DNA of 64,000 nt from Hydrogenophilus thermoluteolus (GTDB taxonomy: Bacteria; Pseudomonadota; Gammaproteobacteria; Burkholderiales; Rhodocyclaceae). The notes below the pieces were generated by a model, which did no database searches, was not told the origin of the DNA, and worked only from the letters and a program-made list of their open reading frames with translations. The position numbers and the translations under genes were made by a program. The stretch lies in the NCBI RefSeq assembly GCF_003574215.1, contig NZ_AP018558.1:2007501-2071500 (forward strand), in the 5' to 3' direction. Shown in pieces: positions 46,388-52,948 of this stretch. Numbering within the stretch: position 1 is the stretch's first letter; each line of letters begins with the position of its first letter.

Positions 46388-47484
46388 CACTGGAGCAGGT
46401 CACGAAGCGATTTGGCACCCATACGGTTCTGCGCGATTTCTCGCTGACGCTCGATGCGGGCATGATCGGCTGCCTGCTGGGGCCGAGCGGAAGCGGCAAG
46501 ACGACGGTGCTGCGGCTGATCGCCGGTTTCGAGACACCCGACGCCGGAACGATCGCGATCGGCGGCGCGCCCGTTGCCGATGCCCGTCGCGCGCTCGAAC
46601 CCCATCGCCGCCGGGTGGGCATGGTATTTCAGGACCATGCGCTCTTTCCCCACTTGACGGTGGCCGAAAACATCGCGTTCGGGTTACGGGCGTGGCACCC
46701 CACGGAACGCACGGCGCGCGTTACCGCGCTGCTGCGCTTGATCGATCTCGACGACGCTGCGCACAAGTATCCGCATGAACTCTCCGGGGGACAGCAGCAA
46801 CGCGTTGCGCTAGCCCGGGCGCTTGCGCCACGGCCTCGGCTTCTGCTCTTGGATGAGCCGTTCTCTAACCTCGATTCGATGCTCCGCGAACGCTTGGCGA
46901 TGGAAGTGCGCCGCATCCTCAAACACGAAGCGGTCACGGCGCTACTTGTCACCCACGACCCATTCGAGGCATTTGCAATCGCCGACCGTTTGGGCGTGGT
47001 GGCAAACGGCCAGCTTGCCCAATGGGATACCCCGTATGGGCTCTACCATCAACCGCACAACCGCTTCGTTGCTGAATTCATCGGAGAGGGGGCATTTCTA
47101 CCAGGAACTTTCGAAGCGCCCAACCAAGTGCGCACCGAATTGGGGACGTTACCCTGTCAGGACGAACCCGCCCTTTCTCCGGGAGATGCGGTCGACGTGC
47201 TGCTGCGGCCAGATGATCTCGTACACGACGAAGCCAGTCCGGTGATCGCGCGCCCGATCCATGCGGTCTTTCGCGGTTCGATCATTCGCTACACGTTGCG
47301 GCTTGCAAGCGGCGCCACCGTTCTCATGGACCACCCCAGCCACGACCCTTTGCCGCTCGAGAGCGCAATCGGCGTACGGCTCGACACCCGCCACGTCGTG
47401 GTGTTTCGCCGGACCTCAGCGGGTATCGTCGGTGCCGGGCACAACCGCAACGCGCGCACCTTCGAGCCCAGCCACACGCTGTAA
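46381..47484 (+). CDS. fbpC: Ferric iron ABC transporter ATPase
   Basis: The 367-residue ATPase has Walker A GPSGSGKTT, Q-loop VFQDHALFPH, signature LSGGQQQR, Walker B LLLLDEPFSNLD and the switch His in VTHD. A C-terminal TOBE-like regulatory domain includes DVLLRPDDLV. It powers iron uptake with the two genes before it. Its 3' end overlaps the antiparallel lytic transglycosylase by 69 bases. Confidence 0.94.
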   Translation: MLTLEQVTKRFGTHTVLRDFSLTLDAGMIGCLLGPSGSGKTTVLRLIAGFETPDAGTIAIGGAPVADARRALEPHRRRVGMVFQDHALFPHLTVAENIAFGLRAWHPTERTARVTALLRLIDLDDAAHKYPHELSGGQQQRVALARALAPRPRLLLLDEPFSNLDSMLRERLAMEVRRILKHEAVTALLVTHDPFEAFAIADRLGVVANGQLAQWDTPYGLYHQPHNRFVAEFIGEGAFLPGTFEAPNQVRTELGTLPCQDEPALSPGDAVDVLLRPDDLVHDEASPVIARPIHAVFRGSIIRYTLRLASGATVLMDHPSHDPLPLESAIGVRLDTRHVVVFRRTSAGIVGAGHNRNARTFEPSHTL

Positions 47485-48204
47485 TTGCCGATAGCGCGCC
47501 AGCACCTTTTTGCTGTAGCGCTTTTGTGGATCTTTCAAACTGCCGTTGTAGTACTGCAGCGCCAATTCCAACGAACCGAAACGCTGCAACCCTTCGGCCA
47601 ACACTTCGATCCCCACCGCGATATTGACTTCGGGATTAAAGAGGTGGTCCGCTTGCGGCTCGCCATCGACACGCGCATCGATCTTGTCCAGGTGCCACTT
47701 GGGGATCACCTGCATCAGGCCCAATGCCCCTTGATCGCTCTTCGCTTTCGGGTCGAACCCCGATTCGACCGCGATCATCGCGACGATCAGCAGCGGATCG
47801 AAGCCATAACGGCGCGCTTCGGTCTCGATCGCCTTGAACCAGCGCACCAATTGCTGCTCCGGCGTATCGTAGCGCTTCGCGACGAAACGGCGCAGTTTTC
47901 TGAGTTCCGGCGTACTTTCCGTGAGCGAATAGATCTGCAACGAGGTTTGGGCACCGAATTCGGCGCGATCGTCGCCTTGCGTTACGGCGACCCTGGAACG
48001 ACCCTCTGCGTTCGCGGGAATCGCCAGCGGACGATCCTCGCCTTGGTATCCGACGAACGCCGGCGGAAGCGCAGGCAAATTGGCGGCGTTCACCGGTTCG
48101 ATCGACCAGGTCAAGAGCGGACGAGGATCGTGATGGGCAACATAAAGCAGCCCGGAAAAAAAAGTCAGGGCGGCCGCCTGACCAAACCACTGTACCCATC
48201 TCAT
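47416..48204 (-). CDS. Membrane-anchored lytic transglycosylase (SLT domain)
   Basis: The 262-residue protein has an N-terminal membrane segment (FGQAAALTFFSGLLYVAHH), a short periplasmic linker and a C-terminal goose-type lysozyme/SLT domain with the catalytic Glu in IVAVESGFD-like MIAVESGFDPKAKSDQ, then GALGLMQVIPKWH and ALQYYNGSL. It cleaves peptidoglycan to anhydromuropeptides, which the AmpD product upstream recycles. AAGGAGT precedes the ATG at 48204. Its last 23 codons lie antisense to fbpC. Confidence 0.9.
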   Translation of the reverse strand: MRWVQWFGQAAALTFFSGLLYVAHHDPRPLLTWSIEPVNAANLPALPPAFVGYQGEDRPLAIPANAEGRSRVAVTQGDDRAEFGAQTSLQIYSLTESTPELRKLRRFVAKRYDTPEQQLVRWFKAIETEARRYGFDPLLIVAMIAVESGFDPKAKSDQGALGLMQVIPKWHLDKIDARVDGEPQADHLFNPEVNIAVGIEVLAEGLQRFGSLELALQYYNGSLKDPQKRYSKKVLARYRQLQRVAGLEGARVAVVPGTDDTR

Positions 48205-48404
48205 TGTGTGACTCCTTTTTTTTGGACCACCCGACTCGTGTCGGGCGAAGAAGTTCCCACCGCTTTAGGCAAACGCCCAGCGGCAGTGTCTTCTCTTTGG
48301 GGGTGTCGCTAGGATAGCGCCAAAAGCTTGACGTTTCAAGAAAAATTACGCAAAAACAAGCAGAAAGCGGATAAGGTTGTGGCGAATCTGCGACACCGCT
48401 GCGA
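48205..48404. other. 200-bp gap between ampD and the lytic transglycosylase
   Basis: The gap holds the leader of the reverse transglycosylase gene with its ribosome site and a small hairpin CCCGAC-TCGT-GTCGGG (48230-48245). An AT-rich tract (48315-48375) may contain a promoter. No convincing gene or RNA is seen. Confidence 0.5.
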
Positions 48405-48959
48405 TCACGTGTGGGGAAAGTGCCAGGATAGGCCGGTAGGGTACAAGCGCTCAGCGAGTGCCGCCCATGAGAAAAGCGGCCCGGGATCGGTTTTACGACC
48501 GGGCGCGATATCGCAATGGCCCGCGAGGTCGACCATGTGCGGGAAACGGTGACGCAGCGCCGTCAGCAATGTGGCGAGGCGATCGTACTGCGCCCGCGCA
48601 AACGGCGTGCTGTCGTCGCCTTCGAGCTCGATCCCGATCGAAAAGTCGTTACACCGATCGCGCCCGCGCCAGCGGGAAACTCCCGCGTGCCACGCCCGTC
48701 GTTCGGGCGGGACGAACGCGATGGTCGTACCATCGCGTCGAATCAGGTAATGCGCCGAGACGCGAAGCCCGACAATCGTGCGAAAAAACGGGTGCGCGTC
48801 TGGGTCGAGTCTGCCGAGGAAAAAGCGCTCGATCGCGTCTCCGGCAAAGTGGCCCGGCGGCAGGCTGATCGCATGGATCACCGCGAGCGTCACCACGGCG
48901 TCGGACGGGCGTGCGTCGGCATGGGGGGAATCGAGGACGCGATCGACCGGCAAGCGCAC
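48405..48959 (-). CDS. ampD: 1,6-anhydro-N-acetylmuramyl-L-alanine amidase
   Basis: The 184-residue amidase_2 protein has zinc-ligand sites in VIHAISLPPGHF (first His), CNDFSIGIELEGDD (Glu) and LAGHCDIAPGRKTDPGPLF (second His and Asp). It cuts the stem peptide from anhydro-muropeptides in the cytoplasm for wall recycling. The GTG at 48959 follows GGAG and is 3 bases after cbiA, so it ends the reverse copper/B12 unit despite its different role. Confidence 0.92.
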   Translation of the reverse strand: MRLPVDRVLDSPHADARPSDAVVTLAVIHAISLPPGHFAGDAIERFFLGRLDPDAHPFFRTIVGLRVSAHYLIRRDGTTIAFVPPERRAWHAGVSRWRGRDRCNDFSIGIELEGDDSTPFARAQYDRLATLLTALRHRFPHMVDLAGHCDIAPGRKTDPGPLFSWAALAERLYPTGLSWHFPHT

Positions 48960-48962
48960 CGC

Positions 48963-50264
48963 TCACTCCGGCTTGCCACCCAACCAGGCGGCGATCACGG
49001 CAGGTGCCGAAGGGAAATACCAGTGGACGTAGCTTGCCGTCAATGACTCCACCCGGTAGATCGCTTCGCCGTGCGCTCCCTTGTCCCGTGGGGGGTGATA
49101 TTCCGCGAAGCGCCACGGCGTCTGCGGTGGCGTTTCCCAACGGGAATAGTGAAAGGTGTGGCCTGTGAGGGTCCCTTCCGGCAGCACCAGCCGCTGCCCG
49201 CCCAATGCCGCAAGGCGCGACTGCATCACGACATGCCCCGGGAGCAATCCAGCCATCGGATATCGCTGCCCATCGAGCGTTTCGAGCGTGGTCGCCACCG
49301 CCACCATCCCGCCACATTCGGCAAGGATCGGAACCCCAGCAGCATGGGCGGCGCGAAGGCTCATGCGAAACCGCTCTGCTGCCGCCAGCTCCGCTGCGAA
49401 ACGCTCGGGGTACCCCCCGGGGAGCCAGACGGCGTCGGCAGCCGATGGCACAGCCTCATTGGCAACGGGGGAAAACGGGATGAGCGTTGCCCCCAGTGCT
49501 TCAAGACATTCGCGGTTCGCTGGGTAGAGGAACGAAAACGCCGCGTCCTCTGCCACCGCGATGCGCTTGCCCGCAAGCAGCGGCGGCAGGTTCGGTGCAG
49601 GCGCATCCGGCAAATCAACCTCAGGCCAGGGAGCGTCGGCAACCCACGGCAGAATCGCGTCGGCCAATGCGTCGAGCCGCGCGTCGAGGTCGGCGATCTC
49701 AGCAGCCTGGAAAAGCCCCAGATGGCGTTCGGGCAACTGCGCCTCGGATCGCTTAGGCAACGCGCCGACGAATGCCAGCCCAGACGGCAACCGTTCGCTG
49801 AGCATTGCCGCGTGACGCGCCCCCGCGACACGATTCGCCACGACCCCCCAAACGTGCAATTCGGGGTCGAACGACGCCAACCCGTGCGCGATCGCCGCAA
49901 AGGTCTGCGCCATCTTGCCTGCGTCGATGAGCAGCAACACCGGCAATCCGAGGCGTTTTGCCAGTTCGGCCGCCGACGGATCGCCGTCGAACAGGCCCAT
50001 CACCCCTTCGACGAGCACCACGTCGGCATCCCGAGCCGCACGCGCCAACCGCCAGCGCGCATCGTCGAGCCCACACATCGCAAGGTCGACGTTCTCCACC
50101 GGCGCGTCTGAGGCCGCAGCGAGCACCATCGGATCGAGAAAATCGGGACCGCACTTGAAGAGCCGCACACGTCGCCCCAGCTTGCGGTGCGCGCGCGCAA
50201 GCGCCGCGGTTACCACCGTCTTCCCCTGCCCCGACGCTGGGGCAGCAAGCAACGAAGCGATCAA
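48963..50264 (-). CDS. cbiA: Cobyrinic acid a,c-diamide synthase
   Basis: The 433-residue enzyme amidates the a and c side chains of the corrin ring with glutamine and ATP. The N-terminal P-loop domain starts LIASLLAAPASGQGKT, with VVLVEGVMGLFDG. The C-terminal glutaminase-like domain has VWLPGGYPE, ILAECGGMV (nucleophile Cys) and HTFHYSRWE. A TTG at 50264 is taken as start; it overlaps the cobO stop and keeps the P-loop near the N-terminus. With CbiD and CbiX at the window end it fits the early-cobalt route, so the cbi name is used. Confidence 0.92.
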   Translation of the reverse strand: MIASLLAAPASGQGKTVVTAALARAHRKLGRRVRLFKCGPDFLDPMVLAAASDAPVENVDLAMCGLDDARWRLARAARDADVVLVEGVMGLFDGDPSAAELAKRLGLPVLLLIDAGKMAQTFAAIAHGLASFDPELHVWGVVANRVAGARHAAMLSERLPSGLAFVGALPKRSEAQLPERHLGLFQAAEIADLDARLDALADAILPWVADAPWPEVDLPDAPAPNLPPLLAGKRIAVAEDAAFSFLYPANRECLEALGATLIPFSPVANEAVPSAADAVWLPGGYPERFAAELAAAERFRMSLRAAHAAGVPILAECGGMVAVATTLETLDGQRYPMAGLLPGHVVMQSRLAALGGQRLVLPEGTLTGHTFHYSRWETPPQTPWRFAEYHPPRDKGAHGEAIYRVESLTASYVHWYFPSAPAVIAAWLGGKPE

Positions 50265-50908
50265 AACTCCACCCCCGGCATCGCGGCAACGCCCGCCTGA
50301 AACGCATGCTTCACGAGCCGCATCTCGGTCACCGTATCGGCAGCGGCGAGCAGTTCCGGCGGCGCGCCGCGCCCCGTGATCACCACGTGCTGCATCGCCG
50401 GACGGTTGGCGAGCGCCGTCAACACCCGCTCGAGCGGCAGGTAGCGGTACTTCAGCACGATATTGAGTTCGTCGAGCACCACGAGACCAACCGTAGGGTC
50501 CGCCAGCGCCGTTTCGGCTGCATGCCACCCCGCTTCTGCCGCCGCGACATCGCGCGCTCGACTCTGCGTCTCCCAGGTAAACCCTTCGCCGCTCACCACC
50601 CAGGTGACGTTCGCCTGCCGCCGGAAAAAGGCCTCTTCGCCCGTGTCGCTTCGCCCCTTCACGAACTGCACGACGACGGCACGCAAGCCATGACCGAGCG
50701 CCCGCGCCAGCAACCCAAACGCCGCGGTCGATTTCCCTTTGCCTGGCCCCGTATGGACCAACACCACACCGCGTTCGGTTTTCGCCGCAGCGATCTTCTG
50801 GTCGATTACCGCTTTTTTGCGCGCCATCCGCGCCTGGTGGCGCGCTTCGGTTGCATCGGTTTGCGTGGGCGCTGGCGTTGCCAGCGCCCGTTCGGGTGCG
50901 TCTGCCAT
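50261..50908 (-). CDS. cobO: Cob(I)yrinic acid a,c-diamide adenosyltransferase
   Basis: The 215-residue protein has a P-loop HTGPGKGKSTAAFGLLARAL near 52-71 and motifs VVVQFVKG, VLDELNIVLKY and VVITGRGAP of the CobO/BtuR family. It puts the adenosyl group on cobalt. The N-terminal 45 residues are basic and helical as in relatives. It is 16 bases after the HTH gene and overlaps cbiA by 4 bases. Confidence 0.94.
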   Translation of the reverse strand: MADAPERALATPAPTQTDATEARHQARMARKKAVIDQKIAAAKTERGVVLVHTGPGKGKSTAAFGLLARALGHGLRAVVVQFVKGRSDTGEEAFFRRQANVTWVVSGEGFTWETQSRARDVAAAEAGWHAAETALADPTVGLVVLDELNIVLKYRYLPLERVLTALANRPAMQHVVITGRGAPPELLAAADTVTEMRLVKHAFQAGVAAMPGVEF

Positions 50909-50924
50909 CGTCGGGGAAATCCGG

Positions 50925-51230
50925 TCACGAACACGAAGCGACAATCCTACCACGCTCTCGTGACAGGAGGCGCGAGACCGTCTCCACCTGCAACCCAGTG
51001 ATCGCGGCGATGTCGCGCAGCCTTGGCCACGGCGCCCCCGGTGCAGCACGGTCGAGCAGCCTGCGCAACCGTTGGAGCCGCGCGAGCGCCGAACCTGAGC
51101 GCAAGAGCGCCCCTTCGTGCGCCCGTTCGGCGTGGCGCGTGGCATGCGCCTGCTTCAGAGGATGAGCGGGTACCGTAGCTGCGACCGACTCGACCGACCC
51201 CCCAAGAAGCGCTTCAACGCTGAGGCCCAT
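50925..51230 (-). CDS. Small FNR/CRP-type helix-turn-helix protein without a sensor domain
   Basis: The 101-residue protein has a C-terminal HTH_Crp segment: RLRDIAAITGLQVETVSRLL (about 72-91), with the ETVSRLLSR recognition helix of FNR-like regulators. The first 70 residues have no cNMP-binding beta roll and no cluster cysteines. It overlaps the PCu(A)C gene by 17 bases and precedes cobO by 16. It could be a compact DNA-binding modulator or the remains of a larger regulator. Two FNR-type boxes at the promoter of the unit make the first idea attractive. The ATG at 51230 is preferred; a later start is possible. Confidence 0.62.
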   Translation of the reverse strand: MGLSVEALLGGSVESVAATVPAHPLKQAHATRHAERAHEGALLRSGSALARLQRLRRLLDRAAPGAPWPRLRDIAAITGLQVETVSRLLSRERGRIVASCS

Positions 51231-51732
51231 GGCCAAGCCCTCCGTGCGACATCGGGCGTCCCATCCGCCCCAGCGGGCGGACTTCCGCCTCGATATCGAC
51301 GTCCAATCGCTCTCCGTTGGTCGTGGTAAACGTCAAGGTGAGGGGAACCTTCTGCCCCACCTCGACCGCTTTCGGCAAATCGATCAACATCACGTGGTAA
51401 CCACCGGGCTCGAGCGCAACCGTCTGCCCAGCTCCAATCGCCAAGCCATTGGGGAGCGCGCGCATCTGCATGCGGTCGCCTACCATCTTCATTTCGTGGA
51501 TCTCCACCACCGGGGCAACCGGTGTCTTGCCGCCCACCAGCGTCACCGCTTCGTGCGCGGTGATTTGCAGGAACGCGCCGGTGGCTTTCTGACCAGGTAC
51601 CGTCGCCCGTACCCACGGATCGGTTATCGTCACTGGCGCTTGTGCGTGTGCCGTGGCGGTCACCCCAGCCACTGCGCCAACCACCAGCCAAGCCAACAGA
51701 TTACGGCGAACCACAAAACGTGTCATTTCCAC
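51214..51732 (-). CDS. Periplasmic copper chaperone PCu(A)C
   Basis: The 172-residue protein has a signal peptide (cut near TAHAQ) and the copper motif of the family, HxMx10MxHxM-like: EIHEMKMVGDRMQMRAL, then GGYHVMLIDL. It hands Cu(I) to cytochrome oxidase CuA or other sites together with SCO. AGGAAAGGA lies 6 bases before a GTG at 51732; ATG 51726 is two codons on. It lies 53 bases after the SCO gene. Confidence 0.9.
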   Translation of the reverse strand: MEMTRFVVRRNLLAWLVVGAVAGVTATAHAQAPVTITDPWVRATVPGQKATGAFLQITAHEAVTLVGGKTPVAPVVEIHEMKMVGDRMQMRALPNGLAIGAGQTVALEPGGYHVMLIDLPKAVEVGQKVPLTLTFTTTNGERLDVDIEAEVRPLGRMGRPMSHGGLGHGPQR

Positions 51733-51785
51733 GGCAAATCCTTTCCTCGTTCCGGGTAGGGTTTGCACACCCACCCAATCGTCAC

Positions 51786-52385
51786 TCACGGCGCTTCGGC
51801 CAAGAGCCGCGCGACGTCCTCAGCGAACTGCGTCGCACCCATCGCATGCGGCACGGCCAAGCGCAATTTCCCTTTCGGGTCGTAAACGAACGTGGTTGCC
51901 GTGTGGTCCATCGTATAGCTCGCACCCGTAGGCACCTTGCGGTAAAAGACACGGAACGCCTTCGCGGTGGCTTCGAGCGTCGCTGCATCGGGCGGAATCA
52001 ACCCGACGAACGTCGGATCGAACGCGTCCAAGTACGCACGAACCACCCCGGGTCTGTCGCGTTCGGGATCGACAGTGATGAACACCACGCGAAAACGCTC
52101 GCCCTGCGCGCCCAAAAGGCGTTTCACCTCGACGGCACGCGCAAGCGCCGTTGGGCAGACGTCCGGACATTGAATGAAACCGAAATAGAGCGCGACCACC
52201 TCACCACGGAAATCGGCAAGGCGGCGAACTTGCCCTTCGGTATCCGGCAACGCGAAATCGCGCCCAAATTCGGCGCCAGTGATCTCTTGCGCGTGAAACG
52301 ACGCTCGATCCGAACAGGCGGAGAGCACTACCGCACATAACAACACCCAGATGATACGGCGCAAAGCGCCGATGAAACGTCCCAT
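51786..52385 (-). CDS. SCO1/SenC-type copper chaperone lipoprotein
   Basis: The 199-residue protein has a lipoprotein signal (LSAC, Cys24), a thioredoxin-like fold with the copper motif CPDVCP (Cys73, Cys77) and the third ligand in MDHTATTFV (His161). SCO proteins load copper or reduce cysteines for the CuA site of cytochrome oxidase or N2O reductase. It stands between DUF2946 and PCu(A)C in the reverse copper unit. Confidence 0.94.
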   Translation of the reverse strand: MGRFIGALRRIIWVLLCAVVLSACSDRASFHAQEITGAEFGRDFALPDTEGQVRRLADFRGEVVALYFGFIQCPDVCPTALARAVEVKRLLGAQGERFRVVFITVDPERDRPGVVRAYLDAFDPTFVGLIPPDAATLEATAKAFRVFYRKVPTGASYTMDHTATTFVYDPKGKLRLAVPHAMGATQFAEDVARLLAEAP

Positions 52386-52436
52386 TGCATGCTCCGCTGA
52401 TGCGATGACTCCACGACAACCTCAACGATCGGGGTA

Positions 52437-52805
52437 TCAGCGGGGCGGCGCGCGCACCGGAGGGAGACGATGCGCGATGGCATCGGCAAAAACGGAAGCA
52501 AAGGCGACGGGCAGCGCCGCGACGGTGACAACCCACCCCCATGGCGCGGCCCATGGCGACGCAATGCCCGGGTGGGTCGTTGCAAGAAGACAGTAACCGC
52601 ACGCCGCGAAGGGATCGTGATGGTCGTGTGCCGCAGGAGGCGCCTGGGATGGCGCCTTCCCTGCCGCGGCATCGGCAGCGTCACTGACTAAGGAGCAAAC
52701 GTCGGAAAAACTGCGCTGCGCCCGCACTTCCCACGACACCAGCGGGAAGAACGCAGTCAGACACCACCACAAGGCAACCAACAGCGCAGCGTTTCGACGG
52801 TTCAT
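52437..52805 (-). CDS. DUF2946 family protein
   Basis: The 122-residue protein has an N-terminal hydrophobic segment, a central HDHHDPFAACGYC block with possible metal-ligand His and Cys, and a second hydrophobic segment. DUF2946 genes often lie beside OprC-type copper receptors, as here. Molecular function is unknown. The ATG at 52805 has no ribosome site, and a candidate -10 (TATACT, 52817-52812) would put the transcript start at about the ATG itself. Confidence 0.78.
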   Translation of the reverse strand: MNRRNAALLVALWWCLTAFFPLVSWEVRAQRSFSDVCSLVSDAADAAAGKAPSQAPPAAHDHHDPFAACGYCLLATTHPGIASPWAAPWGWVVTVAALPVAFASVFADAIAHRLPPVRAPPR

Positions 52806-52811
52806 GGTTCA

Positions 52812-52854
52812 AGTATAGCCGAAGCGATCGAGATGCGACATTGACCAGAATCAA
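52812..52854 (-). promoter_or_regulatory. FNR-type box 1 and promoter for the reverse copper/B12 unit
   Basis: TTGAC-CAGA-ATCAA (52841-52854) matches the FNR consensus at 9 of 10 half-site bases. Its centre is 41.5 bases from 52806, and TATACT on the reverse strand (52817-52812) sits where a -10 should. This is class II activator geometry for DUF2946 and the genes after it. Confidence 0.7.
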
Positions 52855-52872
52855 CAAACAGCAACAAACGAG

Positions 52873-52915
52873 TTGATCGCTGTCAATTGCTTGCGTTCGG
52901 CCTCATCCTCAAAAT
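52873..52915 (+). promoter_or_regulatory. FNR-type box 2 and promoter for the copper-receptor operon
   Basis: TTGAT-CGCT-GTCAA (52873-52886) matches the FNR consensus at 9 of 10 half-site bases. Its centre is 41.5 bases before 52921, with CAAAAT (52910-52915) as a possible -10. It is 32 bp from box 1, three helical turns, so both lie on one face of the DNA. Confidence 0.68.
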
Positions 52916-52948
52916 AGGGTGCTGCAGTTCGTTTTTTGGAGCTCATCG

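Noticed and set aside
48230..48245. Hairpin CCCGAC-TCGT-GTCGGG considered as a terminator.
   Set aside because: No T-tract follows it on either strand in the right place; it lies in the leader of the reverse transglycosylase gene.
48328..48552. A forward 74-codon frame starting TTG in the ampD/transglycosylase gap (MTFQEKLRKNKQKADKV).
   Set aside because: Only the first third lies outside ampD; the rest is antisense to it, and there is no ribosome site or known family.
52841..52854. Box 1 read as a CRP site.
   Set aside because: It lacks the TGTGA...TCACA arms; TTGAC-N4-ATCAA spacing fits FNR.
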